The notes under the pieces were generated by a model. That model was not told where the DNA came from and did not search any database. It saw only the letters and a list, made by a program, of their open reading frames with translations. Both the position numbers and the translations under genes were made by a program. From contig NW_024105087.1 of assembly GCF_003945595.2 (NCBI RefSeq), positions 5,215,001 through 5,279,000 on the forward strand: a stretch of DNA of 64,000 nucleotides, given 5' to 3'. Position 1 is the stretch's first letter. Every line of letters begins with the position of its first letter. Origin of the DNA: Pipra filicauda (Eukaryota > Chordata > Aves > Passeriformes > Pipridae). Below, piece by piece: positions 55,001-64,000 of this stretch.

Positions 55001-57650
55001 ACCTTCTGTGATGAATCTGCATTTGATTTTGCATGAATTGTAAGGAAAATTTTGTCTGTTAGAAAACTAACACTGTGATGCTCTGTTCTCATACACTTAC
55101 CTTTCTTTTTTTCTTGAAACTTAATCTGGTAATGACATACCCTGTGAACATTGCTCCAGAAGATATTTTCACTACTCTTTTGTGTATATAGCTCAACATG
55201 TATTGCAGTTTAAAGTTTTTACTGTAGATCTGTTGAAATAGAGATTCACAGATCAGGTCTCCTTAATGCTCAGCCCTCAGAATTCAAGCTGGATCTTCAA
55301 ATGAGATCTGTTCTCTGTGATGTTCCTTGAGAATATGTAATGCTGTAAATAACTTCTTTTTTTTTGGTGGGGAAAACTGCCTGTGAATACTAGTTCTGCT
55401 GGTTATCAAATTGGCTCACACAGGGATCAAGGAACACCACCTGCTACTTCCTCTATGTCTGATTCTAAACTGCCAAACAGAAGTAAGTATCAAAGAAGTA
55501 ACTTTTGCTCAAACAGAAATTAAGAAAAATCAGCAATGTTCTCCACTGTTAGCATCAGAGTAGATTGTTACCCTCTCAGCAGCAGTAGGGAGAAACATCA
55601 TGTTGTATGCAGCCCAAAAAAATATCCTTTATTTTTTTTTATCTCATGTTTCATGTGCTGTTTCTTCGAACTATCACCTAACCACATGGGTAAGTATATT
55701 TCTTACTAATTGTTCTGATTTTATACAAACTTCTGCTGTCACACTATTAGGGTACTCTTGTTGGTATTTGATGTTATTTCCTTTTAAGCCTGGTAGCAGA
55801 TACAGTACATCTCTGACTTCCTTTACTAGAGAGTCACTGTGGTATTTCTAAGAATCAGTGGAGCTTCTTTGGCAGCAAACCTGAAGTTCAACATGTGCAT
55901 GTCAAACTAACTATTGTAAGCCAAACTTCTATTGCTTGCACTTCTTCCTGTTCAATACTGCTGGTCACAATGTGATATGCCTCAGGAAAGGGCTGCAAAT
56001 TAATTTCTTAACAGATTCTCTTTCCTGTTACTCCATAGATCCTCTTCTAATGCCTTTTGTGGAAAAGCAGAACTGCAACTCTCTGAACTGTCCACAGAAG
56101 AAGAGGTATAGGGAAAGTGTAATTCCTTCTCAAATAACTGACTTTCTCCCAGCCCTAATTATTTCTGATTTTCTACCAGCCTCTAGTGGAAAGAGTCCTC
56201 CTGTAAATATTAAAATGAGCAAGAAGCATAGTTTTTCACATGTATTCTGTCTTGTTTTTCTATTTCTAATTTTCAGCAGGTTGTCAGGATTAGAAATGTG
56301 GAAGATGGCTTAGTTCTGAAAGATGCAGCAAAGAAAACATGTTTCTCTATTACTGAAAAAATAGTAAACCTTCTATCCTACTATCACAGTTGTACACACA
56401 AATAGAAATAAAAAAGCTGTCCCAGTGTGTCAATACCTTTATGGTTAAACAGAAATCAAAGTATCATGGTGGTAGCTTTAATGCCTCCCACAGTAGCTTC
56501 AAAACATACTTCTGTCACTAAAAGCAGCCTTATCAATAGATGGATCATCATAAAAATGGGGTCGATCTGTTTGACTGACATGATGAGCTGCTTTGAACAA
56601 CTTTGCCCCCATCATTCACACTGTTCTGAATCACTCGTAACCTTGAACTTTCAAACACAGCTCTTTGTGGTGGTCTTCTATATACAACATTCACCCAAGA
56701 AAAACACATTTGAAAATCAGTGAGGCATTCTACATGTCAATGCTACTGAGTTATCAGACAATAAGGACTGGTTAATGGCTTGCTGGTTTCTTTCTAAGGA
56801 AAGTTATTTAATCTTTTGACCACTTGACCAAATTTTGGGGCCTGCAGAGGATCCTGCTGTAACACCATTTTGTTTGGTTTATTGCTCTCTGGAGCACCTA
56901 AGGACCACTTCCCCTTCCAACTTCTGGACTTCACAAGATAGGGGAGAAAAACACTACCAGAAAGCAGGAAATCCTGCCTCAGAGCATCACTGGCACTTAG
57001 ACCACTTTGGCTATATAAATAACCGATGAAAAACAGCTGCTTTACTCACATTATCTTTTACATTTTTCTTCCTGAAAAGCAATCTCCATGAAAGAAGGAC
57101 AGTGTACTTGGCTTATGATGAGACATCTTTTTGGGTCACACTATAGCTAAAACTTTCTAATAAAGGAGAAAGAAAAAAACACATTCCACAAGAGCTTATT
57201 AATGCGGCATAATGACAAAGTGTCAGTTGGTGTCACCCTTTCTGGTGCTAAACTCTCACTTCTAAGCTCACTGATCAATTTTTGAGTGTGAAGTGTCAGC
57301 TTAGCACACGACTAACCACAGTAAAGTTGCAAGTATCCTTGCCAGCCATGTTCTCAAGATAAAAAAACAACTGATGACACAGGACCCCACGAGCATAAAG
57401 CACAGGATACAGCTGCTTGGTAGAAGCAGCCTATCTGGATCTGACTGACAGCAGCAGAACAGAGGCAGCTGTGAGGGAATGCATCTCTAAGGGATTAACT
57501 TTCCCCTTTATGTGGGAAAAATCTGCTCAGCATGACCAAGATGAGACAGAGGAGCTGAGAGAAAAAACAGGCACTGGTGGACTACAAAAGGTCTGTTCTC
57601 CTTTTCCAGCAGAAATACTGCAAGAAGCCCACAAAGGAGCCTGCTACACA
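52051..57650. other. Intergenic, no gene recognised
   Basis: AT-rich sequence without a recognisable family. Parts near 53.6-54.1 kb could be more ERV debris but carry no clear motif. Confidence 0.4.
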
Positions 57651-57653
57651 CAA

Positions 57654-58193
57654 CTAGTACAAGGAAAGCCTCCCAGAATGACAGGGAATATTCCCTAGAA
57701 TAACAGAAGTCTTGTAGTGAACGACATTTTGCCTATTAGCCAAAAAAAAAGTTCTTTTTAGTGCTCGATCAAGAGCCAGTTTCAGCTCTGTCAATAAGTC
57801 TGTCTGGGAAGGTTCACAAAAACCACCATGCCAAACACAAAATACTCTCGTTGAGGCATAGGCTCTTGCTTGCTCTTTTAGAGATGACAGTTGTAAATAG
57901 GCTTTTGCACATTTTTGCATGCAACTGATTATTCTTTCCCTGATAATGCCACGAAGATTTTTCCAAATAGGAGAAAAGGGAAATAGCTGGATGATAATGA
58001 CAGGTACTATTCTTGCAGGCTCAGCCAGACATCTAGACACTTTGGAACACATTGGTTCACAAGGATCCATAAGACAGAGTTTTTGTCTCTGCACCAAAAA
58101 AGAAAAAAGTGCACCACAAAGAAATAAGTAATGTTTGAGCCATTTATACAGGAGACATTGATGTTGCTTCAGTCCCCATGAAGCACTGAGCAT
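57654..58193 (-). CDS. Uncharacterised open frame, 179 codons (doubtful gene)
   Basis: An ATG-to-TAG frame of 179 codons, the longest outside PRKG2 and the GC-rich island. It begins with a hydrophobic stretch (YLFLCGALFSFLV near residues 22-34) and has a second one (IVPVIIIQLFPF). I recognise no family. A strong splice-acceptor-like pyrimidine tract ending in CAG occurs inside it around 58085, which would fit an exon of an unknown transcript as well as chance. With this length of AT-rich DNA a frame of this size is unusual but not impossible by chance. Confidence 0.12.
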   Translation of the reverse strand: MLSASWGLKQHQCLLYKWLKHYLFLCGALFSFLVQRQKLCLMDPCEPMCSKVSRCLAEPARIVPVIIIQLFPFSPIWKNLRGIIRERIISCMQKCAKAYLQLSSLKEQARAYASTRVFCVWHGGFCEPSQTDLLTELKLALDRALKRTFFLANRQNVVHYKTSVILGNIPCHSGRLSLY

Positions 58194-58742
58194 CTGTCAG
58201 CGTTGAGCTGGGATACTGAGTTGTGTCTGAACGCTCAGCTTGTAGAATTAATGAGTTCTTGGAACTCCTCATTTCAGAGAGTTTGTGATGTTTCTTTTAG
58301 GAGCTGGTTGACCACAGAAGAATCAGTCATTTTTTCTCTTATTTGCTAGAGACAGATGGGAATGGCTGTTTCCAAGCCAGTGGTTCAACAGTCTGACAGT
58401 AGCTCTGGATGTTCAAAATTTAAACTCAGCACAGTGGCTGCATCCAATGATGTAGCAGAGGGCACAGTGATTTTAACATCAAACACAGAGTTCAATAATG
58501 GCTACAGGCTTGCCTGAGGCATTCCCCTTTCAAGCACCAGTCACAGGCTCCTGCACCTGCTGCTGATCTTCTGTGCCATGGCAGCAGCCACCTTTCCATA
58601 CCTTGAGCTCTCTCTATACCAAAGCTCCTCTTTGTGCTCCCTTTTCTGGCCCACAAAACACACAAAGCCCACTCTCTGGACGGAGACTGAGTAGTGCTAT
58701 TTCTCGTTTTATTTACAAAGGCTTCAATCCAACTGCATAAAT

Positions 58743-58920
58743 AAGGTCAAGTATGGAAAATTAGAGTAACAAAACCATACAGTAAAAATAAGAACATCTG
58801 TAACATGTAGTGGTTAGTTGTAAAGAAGTGAACAAAAGTGAAAACCTCCCTAGAAGTTGTAGAGCTAAACAGGTCCTATATTTTTATAGCAGGTGTATTT
58901 TCTACCACAGCCTTGATTTT
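58743..58920 (+). repeat. 178-bp direct duplication, copy 1
   Basis: This is about 95 % identical and gap-free to 59852-60029, with about eight substitutions counted by eye. It begins AAGGTCAAGTATGG and ends CTTGATTTT. The flanks are unrelated and lack TG...CA termini or an obvious target-site duplication. Confidence 0.92.
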
Positions 58921-59365
58921 CCCCACATTTGTACATAAATTAAGCCTTGTCTATAAGCATCCACAAGAGGGGAAGGACGTAGAGGGGAAGATGGGAAAGA
59001 CCTCACCTGATGAAAGCTGGGAGGCCAGTCTTTGAACTGCAGAAGCAGTCTTCTCCTTTCAAAGAGTTAGCTTCTTCTTTCTCCTTCACTTTAACTCCAT
59101 GAATGGGAGAGAAGGAAAGGAATCCTTCTCCACTGGCAGGGCTCGAGGCCCTGGTGATGGTCCCTATGGAATATGTAACTTCCAGCACCCTGTACCAGCA
59201 AACAGGTCATAGTCAAGGACAGTATCCTTGTTGATGAAGGCTGCTTCAGCAGTTCTTACAGAACTCAAAATTAAAATACTTGCCTGAAAAGTCATGGACA
59301 GAACATAAAAACCAGCTTATCTGAAAACTCAAGAGATGCAGTGCAACAAATACATATATTTATTC

Positions 59366-59427
59366 TTTTTTTTTTTTTTAAAATAACTGTGGCAGAATAA
59401 TTGCAAATACCTTTTTTTTTTTTTTTG
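59366..59427 (+). repeat. Two T homopolymer runs
   Basis: T runs around 59366-59378 and 59412-59427, lying between the two copies of the 178-bp duplication. Confidence 0.85.
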
Positions 59428-59851
59428 CCAAGTATGTACTTTTGCTTATTGATTTGGCATCCAGGGTGATCAACAGCTACATGTTTGGGTTTTTTTTCCC
59501 ATCAGTTCCTCTTAGGATGGATAGAGCGACCAAGTATTCAGAGCTACTAAAAACTTATCAGGTGTGTAACACAGTGGACTAATTCACAGTCATAAACATA
59601 ATCCCTAAAGCAGATACACAGGAATACTCTTTTGTTCATAGCTGTATTTGAGAAAAGCCTCTTTTTTTTCTTTTTGGCATCTTGCTCTTTCAGTCAAAGT
59701 GGATTGTGTTCTCCATTGTTAGCCTTTCCGAAAAAAAGCAGTTACAAAAATTACTTAATAAAAACATACTTTCATATTTCAATGCAGTTTGTACACCAGT
59801 TTCTCAAAGACTATTCTATAAAAGTCAGCTTGTTCAACCTAATACAAGAAG

Positions 59852-60029
59852 AAGGTCAAGTATGGAAAATTAGAGTAACAAAACCATACAGTAAAAATAA
59901 AAATGTCTGTAACATGTAGTGGTTAGTTGTAAAGAAGTGAACAAAAGTAAAAACCTCTCTAGAAGTTGTAGAGCTACATAGGTCCTATATTTTTATAGCA
60001 GGTGTATTTTCTACCACAGCTTTGATTTT
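59852..60029 (+). repeat. 178-bp direct duplication, copy 2
   Basis: The second copy, 1109 bp downstream of the first in the same orientation. Confidence 0.92.
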
Positions 60030-63000
60030 TATTACTATATATTTTTTTAAATAACTTACAATAATAATGAGTTTGCCTACCAGCAGCCAACTCAAAAACA
60101 TATTGGAAAAAGAAAAAAACCACAGTCACTATTATAGTGGTGGAGAGAAACTCTCCTCAGTAGCCAATTTGTTGTGTCCAGTCCTTTTCCTTCTCAGCAA
60201 TCCCAATCAGGCAAACTTCTGGGCTATATTCAGCTTACTAGGAATGGGAGCTTTTCAATGCAGGCTTGGGTTTCACTGAAAGGAATGGTGACTATTTCCC
60301 CTTTGTAATCTGCTGCAAACTCTGCAGAGTCCTCATAGCAGCAAGCTGCAGCAAAAAAGGAAGAATATTTCATCCAGGTGTGAAATGATTCATAGGCGGC
60401 ATCTGAGATCTTCAAAGGATTCTGTCAGCACTGTTCTCAATCAATACTTAAGCCTGAATCACAGCTGAGGGGGCTGTGATTTTATCTCATCTGTCAGATG
60501 TGAGAAGCTGCCTGTTTGTTCTTGAGTAAACTTCTTTCACTGTTGCTGACACAATATCGCAACTGACTGCACATTGTTCATCACTTCGAATGCCACTCAG
60601 CGTACAGAAGAATAAACCAAGCCATGCCCCTTGGTAATCCACATAATGCAGCAACACCAGACATCTTGTGCACTAGACTCTGCCCAGAAGCGCTGACCTG
60701 AAAGGAAGAGGGAAATGTAAATAGGTAAAGACAATCATTAGAATGATGTAAATCTTCTCAGACAGCTTCGGAGTGCCTACGAAAAGGATCCTGTGAAGCC
60801 GAGATTTGTGTTACTGCAGATTTTCATCTTGCCACCTTGTGTAACATGGAGTTGTCTGTGCCCTGATGTGAGTAACTTTCTGTCTCCTCCTCAAAATAAG
60901 TGGAATTAAACAAATGCAATCGTTACGTCCCCCTCGTGATATTCCAGGAAAAAACAACATGGCCTAAGGAGAATCCTTAGGGTTGTGGTGTGCGGTGTCT
61001 CTTTGCAGTGCTGCAGAGTGTAAGAGTTGGGATGTTATACCCATTGGTACCTCTAGATGTTCACACACCAGCTGCCTGCAATGGTGACAAGGACACCTGA
61101 CTGGTGGCCAGTTCCTTGGCATATCATCAGTCTTAAGAGTAAAGTGGAGGTATGGCTTCGGGGGGAAAACACAGACTGTTCCTACACCTGCTTAATTCTG
61201 CATCTATTTATGCACCTGATTAGTTTTCTCTGCTGCCATGAATTCAACTTAAAGAAAAAAGGAAAAATTAAAATTCAAATGGCAAAGCATGGTCTAAAAC
61301 AATGTCATAATGGTTCATGCATCCTTCCATAGCTAGTAGAAATGAAAGACTTGATGAGGCTATATTCAACCGGCAGTAGAAGAAAAGCCAAAAATATGAT
61401 TTTGATGAAATTTGTTTTTCCCAGCCTGGACTCTACATTGTTAAGTGGTTTTATGAATTCATTTGGCCCAGAGTGATCTTTGTGCAAACCTCAGCCCTGT
61501 CTGAAAGGCTGGTGCATAAAGGGAGGCAGTTGCTGCGAAAACATCTGCTTGGAAACCAGAGTGCTCTGTATTGTACTTGTAAGGGGGTGGAGGTTTCTTG
61601 GAGTTTAGAAAATATTTTTTTCCTACACTGAGTAACACAAGAAATTAAGATACAAAATTACTTATTCTAATTCCCATTTTCTGAGGGAAAGAAGGACTGA
61701 GAGGGTTTAAGATATAAAGACCGATTGTTCTATATTTTTCCAAGAGTCCCAGATTGGAGGGGGGATTTACAATGATACTGTGCTCCATCTGTTGAAACAT
61801 GTAGTGTGCCATTTGGTTTTAACTGTTTGATGCTTGCTCTGTATCCCATTCTGTTTGTTTATTGATCCGGGTAACCTCTGACACAAACCTCAGTGTCTTC
61901 CATCTGTCCTTTTCAATGTGATTCTCGGGACTTTCGCTTTCATAGGAAGCCAAGTAAAGTGCTGCAATCAGAAGAAAATACATTATGTTAGGCCTACTGG
62001 CATTTTAAAATTTGCTCTCCCTGAAAAGCGGACTGAGTTAAATGAAGCAGGCATGTATTATCCATCTCCCAGATTAGGGCTCCAGAATCCCATTAGGAGG
62101 TACAGCATTGCCTATAATTGCGCCCAGACGATACTAACAAACTGTGCATGAGAACAAAGACTACCCTGAGGGGGCAAAAAACCAACTAGTGAAAACTCAA
62201 GTGCATGAGTAGAAGAGAGCACTCAAATGGAAAAAAAATTGAGCCCAGGGACACGTTGCTTTGTAAGTAACCAGTGAAGTCCCTCTTTTCTTTCTCAAGC
62301 AGCACCCTTTAGTGCAAAGTATCCTGAAAATTCATATAAATACATTTCATATGACATTTAGAGGGACCACATCAATTTTTTTCATTCCATTTCAGAGAAA
62401 AGGACAATGTTGGCTATCACAGACCACATGCATATAAAAGAAAAATCTTATCTTCTCTGCCATTTGTAAGGGAGAAGGGTTGTTTACTTGCCAGACAGAG
62501 ATGTCTCAGGACAAACTGTGAGGAAGCCACAACTTAAGGTGGAAAGAGATTAAGCAGTGGCCAGTGACATCAGACCTGCAGGAAGTCCAGAGCTCCTTAC
62601 CATCATCACTGAAGACTGGGACAGTAAGCAAGTACTGCAGAATCTTCCAATCCCTTTCAAAAGGACACTCCACTTGCTTCCATGTCATAAATTCACTGAC
62701 TTGTTTTGCCAGTTCCCAAAATTTCTGTCGGAATAGAAAACAGAAGAGGTGCTATATGTTGAACTGCTTTAAACACTTTTTCAAAAAGAGAGAGAGATCT
62801 TGGTTTTGAGTCTAAGCCTTGGACTGTCCCCAGGTTTTAAGATAGAATTGAAAATGATCTGACTCAACAACTCAGTTTCTAACTTTTGTGTTCATGTTTC
62901 AAACTGCTCTAACTTCCCACTCTTTCACCTTGGTAAAATTGCTGTTATTTATGAATACAAATATAGCAGATCAGGAACTGCACTTAGTTTCTTTTCAAGG

Positions 63001-64000
63001 AGCTGGTAACACTTCTTATGCCAACCTTTAACTTCGATGATGCTCATGCTTTATGTTTTGCAATAAAATACTTAGTGATTTTCACATCAGAAGTCTCTAG
63101 ACACTGAATACCGACATTTCAAAATCCAGATGCTTTTTGTTAGTTAGCTAATCTGAAATGCTCTATTTTCTTGCTGGAAATTTATGCCAAAAATAAACCC
63201 TCTCCATGTAGTGTGCTGATGTCATTCATTGATAAACTCTTTCAATTAAAGTTTAACATGCCTCAAGTGCACATGGATTCCTTGAGCAAAAGGACATTCC
63301 AGATTATTGCACAGCCAAGCTTTAGAATCAGGATAATTCAGGTCAATGACTACAAGTCAAATGCACTGTAATTTTGTGTGAATGATCCAGGTTTCTTAAA
63401 AACTGAAAGTACCAGAAAACAAAGCACTGGGTAATCCACACTGTTGGGTAACAAGCATAAAATCAGAGGCAGAGCTACTGAAAGACAAGAGACTCCTTCA
63501 CTGCTGCTCTATCACATGTTTCTTCAGAGACAATCTCTGACTTACATGTATGAAAATACTGCCTACATATCCTGTCAAAGAAAGAACTCACCTTTTATAT
63601 GAGCATTTAAAAAATAAGCTCTAAAATACTAATTTGAATGATTTTGTCATTAAGCATAATAAACTTGTAAATTGAAACATTGAGATGAATTTGAGCACTG
63701 GGAAAAAGTTCTGACTCTTTCCTCCACTAAAAATTTATGAATATTGAAAGTTTCTATAGACACTCAATCTTCAAAAAAACTGCTTCTTCCTGACTATGTC
63801 TCAGCTCCTCTGAGAAATAACACATATACTCAAATTCCAGTCTAATTTTGCTCTTCCCAGAATCCAGCGGAAGTTGGACCGTGGTATGATTCAGTTTTCT
63901 GTTAAAGTGGCTGGCCCTCTATCAATACCCCACCCAGTGCTCTACTTACTTCAAAATTGACATGACCATTTGGAAGACGATTGGCACAACCCTCATTGAG
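60030..64000. other. Right flank, no gene recognised
   Basis: No coding exon with family resemblance. The block 61780-62150 is non-repetitive, of even composition, and could be conserved non-coding DNA. RASGEF1B is expected on this side in amniotes but no exon of it is evident. Confidence 0.45.

Noticed and set aside
57654..58193. Treating the 179-codon frame as a definite gene
   Set aside because: No family resemblance, no clear promoter or splice structure; kept only as a low-confidence candidate.
1..64000. CRISPR arrays, operons, ribosome binding sites, tRNA or rRNA genes
   Set aside because: The sequence is vertebrate nuclear DNA. The tandem repeats lack the regular repeat-spacer form, and no tRNA or rRNA signature was seen.

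Overview
The window is vertebrate nuclear DNA and almost certainly from a bird. The reasons are CR1-type LINE fragments, an ERV-L-like retroviral remnant, a GC-rich promoter island, and a whole kinase gene packed into about 27-29 kb. I recall the human orthologue as spanning more than 100 kb. Species cannot be fixed from the sequence.

The one protein-coding gene I can support is PRKG2, encoding cGMP-dependent protein kinase II, on the minus strand. All 18 coding exons are identifiable from the start codon at 38427 to the stop codon at 14595-14597. Every internal junction is GT-AG and every codon phase closes. The joined reading frame is 772 codons plus stop. In order it encodes a myristoylation-type N terminus, a leucine zipper of nine heptads, an autoinhibitory RRGAK segment, cGMP-binding domains A and B, and an AGC-family kinase domain with its G-loop, Lys492, [12 protein letters not shown]-loop Thr619, APE and C-terminal tail. 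A CpG island at about 41430-42180 supplies the likely promoter and a non-coding first exon, with a good donor at 41784/41783. The 3' UTR probably runs to about 12.8 kb.

Layout: 1-12.8 kb is the flank beyond the 3' end of PRKG2. In other amniotes BMP3 lies on this side; I see no BMP3 coding sequence, only a possible plus-strand poly(A) signal at 2250. This flank also holds a degenerate 23-bp minisatellite at 4105-4410 and AT-rich stretches that resemble conserved non-coding DNA. The PRKG2 transcription unit occupies 12.8-42 kb. The upstream flank is 42-64 kb, the side on which RASGEF1B lies in other amniotes; no gene is recognisable there. It holds low-complexity T/G tracts, a perfect 33-bp tandem duplication, a decayed ERV integrase region (51.25-52.05 kb), a 178-bp direct duplication (58.74/59.85 kb), and one copy of a repeat whose other copy is at 9.3 kb.

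I did not find a new multi-gene system. The most notable items are the avian-type changes in the PRKG2 N terminus (a longer segment before the zipper, a shorter linker after it), the two short-period tandem repeats (11-bp at the promoter island, 23-bp in the 3' flank) that share a 10-mer, and several palindromic or duplicated non-coding structures. Comparisons with human PRKG2 rely on memory of that protein, not on a search.
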